32,679 bases of DNA from Caulobacteraceae bacterium (GCA_003165275.1 PLSW01000222.1:1-32679), one strand, 5' to 3'; shown: positions 8,263 through 17,357, counted from the first letter of the stretch. Numbers and translations: made by a program. The notes: generated by a model from the letters alone, not told the origin.

Positions 8263-8427
8263 GATTCTGGTCGGGCATCACCACGCACGTGGACTGGCCA
8301 TGAGAGGCCGAACGAAATGGTTCAGTCGAGCGTCCGAAGGCGGCACTTGATCGGCGACGGAGCCCACCATGGCCAGAAAATATCCACGCAAGCCGCCGCC
8401 CGGAGCAGTTGCCATAGCAGCCATGAA

Positions 8428-8461
8428 TGCTACAAAACGTGCTGCAAAACCATGCTGCAAA
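8428..8461 (+). repeat. Candidate integrase arm sites, right
   Basis: Three direct copies of the left-end motif: TGCTACAAAA at 8428-8437, TGCTGCAAAA at 8440-8449 and TGCTGCAAA at 8453-8461, with 12- and 13-bp periods, about 58-91 bp inside the right att site. Distance and period match the left pair at 3028-3050. Confidence 0.6.
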
Positions 8462-8518
8462 TCGGAATCGACGCGCTCCATAACTTATTGTTTTTAAATG
8501 ACTTTTTCGCCAAAATGG

Positions 8519-8539
8519 CGAGTCCTAGTCCCCCAGCCA
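8519..8539 (+). repeat. attR (21-bp att repeat, right)
   Basis: Exact 21-bp copy of the tRNA-Gln 3' end including CCA. There is no tRNA body before it, so it marks the right border of the integrated element. Confidence 0.92.
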
Positions 8540-8830
8540 TCGGTGGCAAGCGATTGAAATCGCTGGAAATCCTGAAATACTAGCGGTCTATCTTGGCGGT
8601 GCTGCCAAACGGCGCCACCAAATCGGCCTCGTGCGGAACCTGGCTAGTCGGAACGGTGTGTGGACGGCGCCTCCAGACGCGGGCCTGACAGCAGCCATGC
8701 GGCCTCCGCCTCAACTTCGCCGAGGCGGAGGCCGTGGGGGAAGGCGGCGGCTTCGTCGCCATGCTGGCCTGCCCGCGGCGGGCGGGCGAGCATCACGTCG
8801 GCGCCCCACGGTGAGCGTTGACCGTCTTGG
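8540..8830. other. Non-coding interval with a 13-bp-stem hairpin
   Basis: No gene is supported here. An inverted repeat with a 13-bp perfect stem lies at 8700-8712 and 8722-8734 (CGGCCTCCGCCTC and its complement) with a 9-nt loop. There is no T-tract on either side, so it is not a clear terminator. Confidence 0.45.
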
Positions 8831-9739
8831 TTGATCACGCCAGTACCTGAATTGCCGTGTTGGGAGAATCGGGTTTTTCCGCCGGTCGACAGTGTTCCGC
8901 CCGAGTTGTTGGCCGAAATACGCGCGCATCCGGATTTCCGAGCGGCCGTGGAGTCGCTCTGCGCCCGCCGCGTGAAGGCGCAGGCCGAAATGGATGCGAT
9001 CGCCCGCTGGATGACCCGCGATCTCGGGTGATACGGCTTGGCGAACGCCGTGCTAATTCTCGACAGCCTGCCCGGCGGCGTCACCGCCGCGGCGCTCTTC
9101 CAGGCGGCGCAGGCCAACGGCACGTCCAGCTGCGGTCGGGTCACCAAGTTCATCGACCAGGCGCAGCGCCTGGGCGGTCTGTCGATCCCGCCGGGCTCCG
9201 AGCATTGGGCCCGCCGGCGCCTGATCGTTCGCCCCGAGTTCTCAGATCCGATCATAGAGCATAACCGGGCCTGGATCGTCGGCGCCGCCCGGGTCATCCC
9301 GGAATTGCGCGTGCATGTCGATCGATTCAACGATCGCACCTGGTTGGTTCGCTGCACAATGATGACGATGACGTTGACGGTCTCGTTTCAGCACCTGTTC
9401 TCCGCACCAGAACTTCCGATGGCGCTGTTCGCTACGCGTGATGGCGGCATTTCGATCTTCTGCGACCTGTTTAGCCGCCAAGCGGCGGATCGGCCCCGAT
9501 TGCTGGAGTCGACGCCGCTGTCCCGCAACGGATTGGCTCAGCGCAACAACGTATCCCGCACCCAGATCCAGCGCCTCCTCGCCGACGGCGAGGCCGCGGG
9601 ATTGTTGACCTGCACGCGAGACCGGCTGGACTTCACGCCGCGCATGTCAGAGGACGCCGAAAGACATTTCGCCCTCGGGTTTCATATCAACCAGCTGGCG
9701 ATGACCATCGTCGCGGAACACGACCAGGCGCGGACCTGA
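8831..9739 (+). pseudogene. Winged-helix-like protein interrupted by in-frame TGA
   Basis: One reading frame runs from about 8831 (TTG; MITPVPELPCWENRVFPP) to 9739 but is cut by a single TGA at 9029-9031, after ARWMTRDLG. The frame resumes with YGLANAVLILDSLPGG without any shift. About 300 codons in total. The second part contains a likely helix-turn-helix, GLAQRNNVSRTQIQRLLADG, followed by a wing-like stretch. I do not recognise the family; a regulator is suggested only by the HTH. A TTG at 9038 could restart translation, so the 233-codon second part might still be made. Both halves show the GC-rich codon use of the host, so inactivation looks recent. Confidence 0.6.
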
Positions 9740-9867
9740 GACGCGTGCAACCCGGCTGAAATTGGGGATGTGATCGCCGCGCCGTCTTGAACAATATTGC
9801 CATCGTCGCCCAGACCCGGAGGTTGATGCGATATGGCTGACGGGAGATCGAGGGAGGAACGGCGACA

Positions 9868-10330
9868 ATGGACAATGGCGTCCACTTCATTTCGGGGTTG
9901 CCGCGCGCCGGCTCGACCCTGCTCTCGGCGATCCTGGCGCAAAATCCGCGCTTCCACGCCAGCATTATCAGCCTGGTGGCCGGGTTCTTCAAAGTGCTGT
10001 CGCACGAGATGAGCCAGGGCAGTGAAACCTCGGTCTTTATCGACGACGAGAAGCGCAAAGCCGTGCTTTCAGGCGCGTTCGACAGCTAATATTTCCGCGA
10101 ACATCCGCAAAAGGTCGTGTTCGACACCCATCGGTTCTGGTCCACCAAGGTTTCGGCGCTGGGGACGCTGTTTCCCCGCTCCAAGGTGATCTGTTGCGTC
10201 CGCCACGTGCCGTGGATCGTCGACAGCCTGGAGCGTCAGCATCAACGCAACGCTCTCGAGCCATCGCGAATCTATAATTTCGATCCGGCCGGGACCATCT
10301 ATTCCCGCTTCGAAGCCCTCCGGTCGGGCG
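9868..10330 (+). pseudogene. Sulfotransferase-family protein, stop codon and truncation
   Basis: The ATG at 9868 follows a good ribosome-binding site (GGGAGGAAC). The N-terminus FISGLPRAGSTLLSAILAQ is the 5'-phosphosulfate-binding loop of PAPS-dependent sulfotransferases (Sulfotransfer_3 group). The frame is broken by TAA at 10087-10089 after SGAFDS and continues in frame as YFREHPQKVVFDTHRFW. It also contains VICCVRHVPWIVDSLER, the second cofactor-binding region. Around 10320-10330 the homology ends (YSRFEALRSG) and the DNA passes directly into an adhesin-like frame. Two independent lesions make it non-functional. Confidence 0.8.
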
Positions 10331-11482
10331 CTGGCCCTGAACGCCGCGGTCACCGCCACCGGCAATGAGACCCTGACCGCCCAGACCGGGGCGATCAGCG
10401 AGGGGACCTCCGGCGTGGCCTGGGCCCTGGACCTGACCACGAGTTCGGCCGGGGCCACCGCCCTGGGCGGCGCCAATCACGTCAGCCATATCCTGGGGGC
10501 CGCTGCGGACGGCTTCAGCCTCAACGACACTGTCGCCCTTGAGGTGGACGGCGCGATCAACGCCGGCGCGGGGAGCCTGGCGTTCAGCGGAACCACCACC
10601 GGCGGGTTCAATTTCACGGCGCCGATGACCGCGGCCGGGACCGGAACCTTCAGCTCGCCGGGCTGGATCACCTTCAACAACAGCCTGACCCTGGGCGGCG
10701 CCATGAGCGTCATCTCCACGGCCAACGGTGTCTCGGAGGGCGGCGGCGGAACGATCAGCGCGCCATCGCTGACCGGAAGCACGATCAGCGGGCTCAACCT
10801 GCCCGGCGCCAACCAGATCGGGGCCCTCGCCGGCTTCACCAACACCACCGGCGGCGTCACCGTGATCGACGCCCAGCCTCTGGCCGTCACCGGGGCGATC
10901 AACGGCGGCGCGGGAACCGTCAACATCGGGACCACGGTCGGCGGCCTCAGCGTCAACGCCCCTGTCAGCGGCGGCCCTTACGTCTATCTGTGGGGCCAGG
11001 GCGGGGTGGCGATCAACGCGGCGGTGAACACCGCCGGCGTCATCTATCTGAACAGCCAGACCGGCGACCTCACAGAGGGCGGCGGCGGATCCCTCACCGG
11101 CTCGACCCTGGTCATCTCGACCAACGCGAACACCGTCCTGAACGGACCGAACAGCTTCGGCGCGCTGGGCGGCGTGTATGGGTTTGGCGCGGTCACCATC
11201 AATGACCAGGCCGCCATGACCGTGACCGGCGAGGTTGACAGCAACAGCGGCGCCGTAACCTTGACCTCGGCCGGCAACCTGACCCTGTCGGCTCCGGTGA
11301 CCAGCCCGACCACCGTCACCCTCAACAGCGGGGGGGCGGCCACCGAAACCGCCGGCGGTCAGGTCAAGACGAACACGATCAACGTCACCGCGCACTCCGG
11401 CGTCAATCTGGGCGGCGCCAACACCATCGCCAACGTCGGCGTCGACTCCACGATCGCCGGCCCGAACGTGATCAACCCCTAG
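10325..11482 (+). pseudogene. 3' fragment of a filamentous-adhesin-like repeat protein
   Basis: An open frame with no start of its own, beginning at the junction with the sulfotransferase remnant (RALALNAAVTATGNETLTAQ). About 385 codons of low-complexity beta-strand repeats rich in G, T, N and A, with recurring units such as GAINAGAGSL, GAINGGAGTV and LGGANHVSH/LGGANTIANV. This composition is typical of passenger domains of two-partner-secretion or autotransporter adhesins. No signal peptide, secretion (TPS) domain or beta-barrel is present. The end NVINP may be the natural end or another break. An internal ATG at 10415 exists but would give a headless repeat protein. Confidence 0.7.
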
Positions 11483-11783
11483 GCCGCCTGAGGGTCACAG
11501 GCCCGAACGCCCAGGGTTGGCGCGACGGTGATTGACGGGGCGCTTTCGCCGGATTGAAACCCGGCGCCCAGCCGGCCGTCAAATCTCGCCGCCGGACGGC
11601 GTTGATCAGAAGGCGGTGGCTGACCGCCGTGGCTTTAGCGAAGGCGGACTGTTGACGCCCCCGCGCGCGCTTCGGCTGGCTTACGCCGCACCCTGAATTT
11701 CCCGTTCCCCAAGGGCGCCCGCCTCAGCTAGAGCTAGCCCGACCCCGCTCGTGCGCGGGCGGTCAGGCCAGGGGGACTTCAGG
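11483..11783. other. Intergenic region before the M61 peptidase
   Basis: About 300 bp without a supported gene. A short hairpin is present at 11612-11628 (GGCGGT-GGCTG-ACCGCC) with no T-tract. The promoter of the downstream peptidase should lie here, but no confident -35/-10 pair was found. Confidence 0.4.
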
Positions 11784-13739
11784 ATGGAATCGAGTTTTGG
11801 CGTCGCCGTGGCGACAGCGGCGGCGCTGGCCGCCATCCTCGCCTCGACACCGGCCCTGGCGCAGGTCGTCCAACCCCAGCCGGCCCCCGCCGCGCCGCTG
11901 ATCCCGGCGCCAGAGGACCGGCCCTATCCGGGGGTGATCCGGCTGGCGGTGGACGCTACGGACCTGCCGCACGCCATCTTCAGCGTCCATGAATCCCTGC
12001 CGGTGAGCGGGCCGGGTCCGGTGACCCTGTTGTTTCCGCAATGGCTGCCGGGGAACCATGCGCCGAGCGGTCCCATCGACAAGCTGGCGGGACTGATGAT
12101 CGCCGCGAACGGCAGGCCCGTGGAATGGACCCGCGATCCGGTGAGCGTCTACGCCTTCCATGTGGATGCGCCGGCGGGCGCCAAGACCCTGGAGCTGGAC
12201 TTCCAGTTCCTCTCCCCCGTCTCCACACGCGAGGGCCGGGTGATGATGACCCCGCAGATGCTGAGCCTGCAGTGGGACGCCCTGGTGCTCTATCCCGCCG
12301 GCTATTTTTCCCGGGACATCCCGGTGTCGGCGACGGTCAAGCTCCCCGAGGGCTTCACGGCGGCGACAGCCCTGGAGACCGACGGGCCAAATCCAGGCTT
12401 GGGCACGGGGACGGTGGCCTACAAGACCACCACCCTCAACATCCTGATCGACTCCCCGATGATCGCCGGGCGCTATTTTCAGCGCTTCGACCTCGATCCG
12501 GGCGGCCCGGCGCGGGTGAGCCTGGACGTGATCGCCGACCGGCCGGACGAGCTGGAGACCAAGCCCGAGCAGATCGCCGCCCACAGGGCCCTTGTCGCCC
12601 AGGCCTACAAGCTGTTCGGCGCCCATCACTACGACCACTACGACTTCCTGTTCTCCCTCAGCGACAAGATGGGGGGCAATGGCCTGGAGCATCACCAGTC
12701 CAGCGAGGATGGGACCATCCCCAAGTATTTCACCAACTGGGACAAGACCGAGGCCGGCCGCGACCTGCTGGCCCACGAATTCACCCATTCGTGGAACGGC
12801 AAGTTCCGCCGGCCGGCGGACCTGTGGACCCCCACCTTCAACGTGCCGATGCGCGGCAGCCTGCTCTGGGTCTACGAGGGCCAGACGCAGTACTGGGGCT
12901 ATGTGCTGGCGGCGCGGGCGGGGCTTTGGACCAAGCAGCAGGCCCTGGACGCCATCGCCCTGACCGCGGCGACCTACGACATCCGCGTGGGTCGCAGCTG
13001 GCGGCCCATGGAGGACACCACCAACGATCCGATCATCGCCCAGCGCCGGCCCCTGTCCTGGCTGAGCTGGCAGCGCAGCGAGGACTATTACAGCGAAGGC
13101 CAGCTGATCTGGCTGGACGCCGACACCCTCATTCGCGAGCGCACCCAGGGCAAGAAGTCCCTGGACGACTTCGCCCGCGCCTTCTTCGGGGTGGAGAACG
13201 GCAGCTTCGTCACCATGACCTACACCTTCGACGACATCGTCGCCGCCCTGAACGGGGTTGTCCCCTATGACTGGGCGGGTTTCCTGCATCAGCGGCTCGA
13301 CGGCCACGGCCCGGGCGCGCCCCTCGACGGGGTGGCGCGGGGCGGCTACCGGCTGGTCTACACCGACACGCCGACGGACTATTTCAAGAGCGCCGAGACC
13401 GGCCGCAAGGTCACCAACCTGATGTTCTCCATCGGGTTTACGGTGAACAAGGAGGCGGTGCTCACCGACGTGCAATGGGACGGCCCGGCGTTCAAGGCCG
13501 GCCTCACCGAGGGGGCGACCCTGGTGGCGATCAACGGCCAGGCCTTCGATCCGGACGATCTGAAGGACGCGATCAAACAGGCCAAGATCACGGGCGCGCC
13601 CATCGCCCTCTTGGTCAAGGAGAAGAACGCCTATCGCACGGTGACCATCGATTACCGCGGCGGCCTGCGTTACCCCCGCTTCGAACGGATCGCCGGAACG
13701 CCGGCGCGTCTGGACGATATCCTGGAGCCGCGTCGGTAG
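11784..13739 (+). CDS. M61-family metallopeptidase with PDZ domain
   Basis: Exported zinc aminopeptidase of the glycyl aminopeptidase (M61) family. The ATG at 11784 is chosen because it opens a signal peptide (GVAVATAAALAAILAST, then PALAQ). The protein is 651 aa. The N-terminal beta domain (about 45-215) is followed by the catalytic domain with the zinc motif HEFTH at residues 331-335, then SWNGKFRRP, and the third zinc ligand in VYEGQTQYWG (E365). A PDZ-like domain is near the C-terminus (about 550-635: GFTVNKEAVLTDVQWDGPAF and GATLVAINGQAF). Everything needed for activity is visible. It is expected in the periplasm. The gene appears monocistronic; the next gene starts 90 bp downstream. Confidence 0.93.
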   Translation: MESSFGVAVATAAALAAILASTPALAQVVQPQPAPAAPLIPAPEDRPYPGVIRLAVDATDLPHAIFSVHESLPVSGPGPVTLLFPQWLPGNHAPSGPIDKLAGLMIAANGRPVEWTRDPVSVYAFHVDAPAGAKTLELDFQFLSPVSTREGRVMMTPQMLSLQWDALVLYPAGYFSRDIPVSATVKLPEGFTAATALETDGPNPGLGTGTVAYKTTTLNILIDSPMIAGRYFQRFDLDPGGPARVSLDVIADRPDELETKPEQIAAHRALVAQAYKLFGAHHYDHYDFLFSLSDKMGGNGLEHHQSSEDGTIPKYFTNWDKTEAGRDLLAHEFTHSWNGKFRRPADLWTPTFNVPMRGSLLWVYEGQTQYWGYVLAARAGLWTKQQALDAIALTAATYDIRVGRSWRPMEDTTNDPIIAQRRPLSWLSWQRSEDYYSEGQLIWLDADTLIRERTQGKKSLDDFARAFFGVENGSFVTMTYTFDDIVAALNGVVPYDWAGFLHQRLDGHGPGAPLDGVARGGYRLVYTDTPTDYFKSAETGRKVTNLMFSIGFTVNKEAVLTDVQWDGPAFKAGLTEGATLVAINGQAFDPDDLKDAIKQAKITGAPIALLVKEKNAYRTVTIDYRGGLRYPRFERIAGTPARLDDILEPRR

Positions 13740-13828
13740 CGTCTGTCGAAGGCGCGCCGGTTTGCGCTGAATCAACCCCAAGTCCGCGTTGCGGGCGCAG
13801 CCTCGCGTCAAACAGACGAGGTGAGGCC

Positions 13829-14080
13829 ATGTTCACGCGGAAACGCCTGGGTGCGCTGTCGATGGCGGGGGGCGTCGTCCTGCTGATCGTGCTCTTTGTC
13901 GGCCTGTTCCAGCCTCACCCCCTGGCGGTCGCCTTCGCGGCCTTCATCGGCATACCGGGGCTGCTGCTGGCCGCCCTTGGCGCGGTGCTGCTGATCGTCG
14001 AAGGCGAGACCCTGGCGCTGGAACCACCCCCGTCGGCGGACGCGGACTCCGGTCCGTCTGGCGCGGCGCGGCACGGATAG
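13829..14080 (+). CDS. Small two-pass membrane protein
   Basis: An 83-aa protein. The ATG at 13829 is preceded by GAGGTGAGG. Two hydrophobic helices are evident, at about residues 11-27 (SMAGGVVLLIVLFVGLF) and 32-57 (LAVAFAAFIGIPGLLLAALG), separated by a short loop and followed by a soluble acidic/proline tail. I recognise no family. The frame extends upstream without a stop into the end of the peptidase gene, but only this ATG has a ribosome-binding site. No functional partner is suggested by the neighbours. Confidence 0.65.
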   Translation: MFTRKRLGALSMAGGVVLLIVLFVGLFQPHPLAVAFAAFIGIPGLLLAALGAVLLIVEGETLALEPPPSADADSGPSGAARHG

Positions 14081-14211
14081 CCGGGGACCGCGCGACCCGG
14101 GGGGCGATTGTCCCGCCGACGGGCTGTTCCCCTTCGCGCCCGGCCTCGGCTATGGATCGGCGCGTCGCCACGACTCACACGCGAGCCTGTCGGCGAGGGG
14201 AGGAAAACCGT

Positions 14212-14640
14212 ATGCCCGCAGCGCCGTCCTACTGGCTGGTGAAGTCCGAGCCGGCGAAATACGCCTTCGCCGACCTGGTGCGCGACGGCGAGACCGTCTG
14301 GGACGGGGTGCGCAACCATCAGGCGGCGATCTACCTGCGCGCCATGCGCCTCGGCGACACCCTCTTCTACTACCATTCCCAGCAGGACCTGGCGGTGGTC
14401 GGGCTGGCGACGGTGTCGAAGGAAGCCTTCATCGACCCCTCCGATCCGGCGGGCCGCTTCGTCGCCGTGGGGGTCGCGCCCGTGCGGGCCTTCGCCCATC
14501 CGGTGACCTTGGCGGCGATGAAGGCCGAGCCGGCGCTGGCGGGGATGAAGATGTTCCGCCAGTTCCGCCTGTCGGTGATTCCGGTCGAGCCGGAAGAGGC
14601 CAAGGTCATCCTCGGGCTGGGCGGAGAGGCCGCGGCCTGA
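14212..14640 (+). CDS. EVE-domain protein
   Basis: A 142-aa single-domain protein of the EVE (PUA-like) family, related to human thymocyte nuclear protein 1. EVE domains bind modified bases in nucleic acids. The start at 14212 is chosen for the strong GGGGAGG 12 nt upstream and because the protein then opens with the diagnostic YWLVKSEPAKYAFADL. Other family features are WDGVRNHQAAIYLRAM and GDTLFYYHSQQDLAVVG. The protein is full length for the stand-alone class. The gene is alone on its transcript as far as visible; function in this host is unknown. Confidence 0.93.
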   Translation: MPAAPSYWLVKSEPAKYAFADLVRDGETVWDGVRNHQAAIYLRAMRLGDTLFYYHSQQDLAVVGLATVSKEAFIDPSDPAGRFVAVGVAPVRAFAHPVTLAAMKAEPALAGMKMFRQFRLSVIPVEPEEAKVILGLGGEAAA

Positions 14641-14694
14641 GCCGGCCCTGCGGCCAAGCTGGCGTTCGCCGCTTCGCTCCGCTAGCCTGACCCC

Positions 14695-14781
14695 ATGAAC
14701 GCCGCGTCCCGTCTCGCCCCCGCGGGCCAAGCGCGCCATGGCCCGACCCAGAACGCTGCAGAGACCCTAGCCTTCGGATGA
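14695..14781 (+). CDS. Possible 28-aa leader ORF coupled to the histidine kinase
   Basis: An ATG at 14695 opens a 28-codon frame (MNAASRLAPAGQARHG...) whose TGA overlaps the kinase start as ATGA at 14778-14781. The kinase itself has no clear ribosome-binding site, so coupling through this leader would explain its translation. There is no good ribosome-binding site before the leader either, so the call is weak. Confidence 0.3.
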   Translation: MNAASRLAPAGQARHGPTQNAAETLAFG

Positions 14782-17357
14782 CGACGCCCTCGACATCGGC
14801 GCAAAGCCCGTCGCCGCCCGCGCAGCGCGGCGTCTGGCGCGACCTGGCCGCCCCCGGCGTCCTGATCGCGGTGCTGGTGGCGATGTCCGCCTTCCTGGCG
14901 GTTCACCACCTGGTGACGGTGCGGGATTCCCGGCTGTGGGTGCGGCATTCGCGCGACGTGATCGAGACCACCCAATCCCTCTTTTCCCGCGTGCAGGACG
15001 TGGAGTCCGGCCAGCGCGCCTACATGCTGTCCGGCAATGCGGGGATGCTGGACGCCTATGTGGCCGGCGCGGCGGCCGCGCCGGCCGACATGCGGCGGCT
15101 GGCCGATCTTGTCCGGGACAATCCCGAGCAGGCCGCGCGGGTGGCGAGGATCAACGACTTCGCGAGCCAGCGACTGGCGATCTCCGCCCTTCGCGTGAAC
15201 CTGGAGCGCAGGGGCGGTGCGGCGGCGGCGCAGGCCTTTCGGCCGGGGGCCGGGGAGACCGCGATGGTCGGCCTGCGCGCCGCCATCGCCGAACTGATGC
15301 AGTCGGAAGACAAGCTGCTCGCCGAGCGCACCGCACGATCGGACGCCGCCGAGTTCACCAGCTTCGCCGTCGCCCTTACCGTCAGCGGTCTGGCCTTGCT
15401 GGGTCTGGGCGGGCTGATCCTGGCGATGACCCAGGCCAACCGTCGGCTGGCCCACGAGATCGCCGAGCGTGAGGCCGCCGAGCAGGCCCAGCGCCAGGGC
15501 GAGGCCCTCTATCGCGCCATCTTCGCCAACGCCGCCGACTACCTCTATGTGATCGACGTCTCGCCGGAGCTGGGCTTCAGCATCGCCGAGCTCAACCCTT
15601 CCTTCGAGCGGGCCACCGGCATCACCACCGCCGCCACCCGCGGCCGCGACCTGGCGATCCTGGCTCCGGGGCCCTCGGGCCGGGCGGTGGTCGAGCAGTA
15701 TATGGCGGTCGTGCGGGCCGGCAAGCCGGTGTTCACCCGCAACGAGGCGCCGTTGCCGACAGGGACCCGTATCTGGGAAAGCGTGCTCACCCCGGTGCGC
15801 AATCTCGACGGCCGCATCGACCGCATCGTCGGCGCCACCCGGGACGTCACCGAGCGCGACGCGGCCGAACGCCAGCTACGCCGCGCCCAGCGGATGGAGG
15901 CGGTCGGCCACCTCACCGGCGGCGTCGCCCACGATTTCAACAACCTGCTGCAGGTGATCCGCGGCAACCTCGAGCTGCTGGCCGCCAAGCTGGCCGACGA
16001 CCCGATCGCCAGCCAGAGGGTGAAGAACGCCCTGCACGGCGCGGAGCGGGCCGCCCAGCTCACCCGCCAGCTGCTGGCCTTCGCCCGGCGTCAGCCCCTG
16101 GAGCCCAAGGTGGTCAACCTGGGCCGCCTCGTCAGCGACATGGCCGACATGCTGCGCAGCTCCCTCGGCGAATCGATCCAGGTGGAGACGGTAGTGTCCA
16201 GCGCCCTGTGGAACACCCTCGCCGACCCGGCCCAGGTGGAGAACGCCATCCTGAACCTGGCCATCAACGCCCGCGACGCGATGTCCGGCGCCGGGCGGCT
16301 GACCATCGAGATCACCAATGCGGTGCTCGACGCCGCCTACGGCCGGGAGGCCGAGATCGAGGCCGGCCAATATGTGCTGCTGGCGATCTCCGACACCGGC
16401 CACGGCATGGACGAAGCGACCCGGGCGCGGGTGTTCGAGCCGTTCTTCACCACCAAGGGGGTGGACAAGGGCACGGGCCTCGGCCTGTCGATGGTCTACG
16501 GCTTCGTCAAACAGTCCAACGGCCATGTGCAGGTCTACAGCGAGGTCGGCCAGGGCACGACGATCAAGATCTACCTGCCGCGCTCCGGCCAGCCGGAGAC
16601 GGTGACTACGGCGGCCGCCTTCGGGTCCCCGCGTGGCCAGAGCGAGGTGATCCTTGTTGTCGAGGACGACGACCTGGTCCGCGCCTCCGTCGTCGGCATG
16701 CTGCGCGACCTGGGCTACACCTGCGTCCACGCCTCCGACGGCGCCGCCGCCCTCGAGATCCTCAAGAGCGGGACCAAGGTCGATCTGTTGTTCACCGACG
16801 TCATCATGCCCGGCCCGGTGAAGAGCCGTGATCTGGCGGCGGAGGCGCTGCGGCTGCGTCCCGGCCTGCCGGTGCTCTACACCTCCGGCTATACGGAGAA
16901 CGCCATCGTCCACCACGGACGGCTGGACGAGGGGGTGAAGCTGCTGTCCAAGCCCTATACCCAGGAGGATCTGGCCCGGAAGATGCGCGCCCTGCTGCGG
17001 GACGGCCGCCGGGTGGTGCTGCTGGTGGAGGACGACGCCCTGGTGCGCATGGCGGCCCAGGACATGATCGAGTCCCTCGGCTTCAGCGTGGTGGCCGCCG
17101 CCGACGCCCCCGCCGCCCTGTCGGTGCTGCGGCGGGACGATCGGGTCGACGTCCTATTCACCGACGTGGGACTGCCCGGGATGCGTGGCCCGGCCCTGGC
17201 GCTGGAGGCAACGGATCTGCGGCCGGGCCTGAAGGTGATCTTCGCAAGCGGTTATGGCGAAAGCAAGGAAACCCAGGCGGTGGCGGGGGCGATCCGCCTC
17301 GGCAAGCCCTATGACCACCAGCAGTTGGCCCAGGCCCTGGGGGAGGCGACGGGGTAG
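14778..17357 (+). CDS. Hybrid sensor histidine kinase (CHASE3-PAS-HK-REC-REC)
   Basis: Membrane-bound two-component sensor of 859 aa. A first membrane helix at about 28-46 (GVLIAVLVAMSAFLAVHHLV) is followed by a CHASE3-like extracytoplasmic domain (about 50-190, with VESGQRAYMLSG). The second membrane helix lies at about 194-214. A PAS domain (about 240-365) ends in VGATRDVTERD. The HisKA motif GGVAHDFNNLLQVI carries the phospho-acceptor H385, followed by an HATPase with NLAINARDAM, DTGHGMD and KGTGLGLSMVYGF. Two receiver domains follow: VVEDDDLVR with D674 and LVEDDALVR with D796. The second ends in a lysine of the GKPYD motif. There is no DNA-binding output and no adjacent regulator, so the two receivers probably pass or drain phosphate to an unlinked partner. 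The signal is unknown. Confidence 0.93.
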   Translation: MTTPSTSAQSPSPPAQRGVWRDLAAPGVLIAVLVAMSAFLAVHHLVTVRDSRLWVRHSRDVIETTQSLFSRVQDVESGQRAYMLSGNAGMLDAYVAGAAAAPADMRRLADLVRDNPEQAARVARINDFASQRLAISALRVNLERRGGAAAAQAFRPGAGETAMVGLRAAIAELMQSEDKLLAERTARSDAAEFTSFAVALTVSGLALLGLGGLILAMTQANRRLAHEIAEREAAEQAQRQGEALYRAIFANAADYLYVIDVSPELGFSIAELNPSFERATGITTAATRGRDLAILAPGPSGRAVVEQYMAVVRAGKPVFTRNEAPLPTGTRIWESVLTPVRNLDGRIDRIVGATRDVTERDAAERQLRRAQRMEAVGHLTGGVAHDFNNLLQVIRGNLELLAAKLADDPIASQRVKNALHGAERAAQLTRQLLAFARRQPLEPKVVNLGRLVSDMADMLRSSLGESIQVETVVSSALWNTLADPAQVENAILNLAINARDAMSGAGRLTIEITNAVLDAAYGREAEIEAGQYVLLAISDTGHGMDEATRARVFEPFFTTKGVDKGTGLGLSMVYGFVKQSNGHVQVYSEVGQGTTIKIYLPRSGQPETVTTAAAFGSPRGQSEVILVVEDDDLVRASVVGMLRDLGYTCVHASDGAAALEILKSGTKVDLLFTDVIMPGPVKSRDLAAEALRLRPGLPVLYTSGYTENAIVHHGRLDEGVKLLSKPYTQEDLARKMRALLRDGRRVVLLVEDDALVRMAAQDMIESLGFSVVAAADAPAALSVLRRDDRVDVLFTDVGLPGMRGPALALEATDLRPGLKVIFASGYGESKETQAVAGAIRLGKPYDHQQLAQALGEATG

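Larger units (their letters stand above)
2945..8539. mobile_element. Decayed integrative element in tRNA-Gln
   Basis: About 5.6 kb bounded by two identical 21-bp sequences corresponding to the 3' end of tRNA-Gln including CCA. A tyrosine-recombinase gene starts 94 bp after the tRNA, which is the usual layout of tRNA-integrating islands. Contents are the truncated integrase, a broken ATPase gene, a hipBA-like operon, and a second HTH gene with a remnant partner. The integrase lacks its catalytic C-terminus, so the element is probably fixed. It appears to be the leftover of a larger island reduced by internal deletion. Confidence 0.9.

Noticed and set aside
8162-8284. Upstream extension of the HTH gene to an ATG at 8284
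   Set aside because: The extra 41 residues would be encoded by three palindromes that look like operators, and GTG 8161 has its own GGAG site.
8369-8497. 42-codon plus-strand ORF (MARKYPRKPPPG...) near the right att site
   Set aside because: It has no ribosome-binding site and overlaps the integrase-arm repeats; an excisionase was considered but nothing supports it.
8644-9357. 237-codon minus-strand frame across 8.6-9.4 kb
   Set aside because: It is antisense to the interrupted plus-strand gene and shows no protein-like motifs.
10415-11482. Adhesin-like frame as a complete gene starting at ATG 10415
   Set aside because: The repeats continue in frame upstream to the junction at about 10325, there is no signal peptide or ribosome-binding site, so it is a 3' fragment.
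11763-13811. 682-codon open frame on the minus strand opposite the M61 peptidase
   Set aside because: It mirrors a clear peptidase gene. Long antisense frames are a by-product of GC-rich codon bias, and this one has no recognisable domain.
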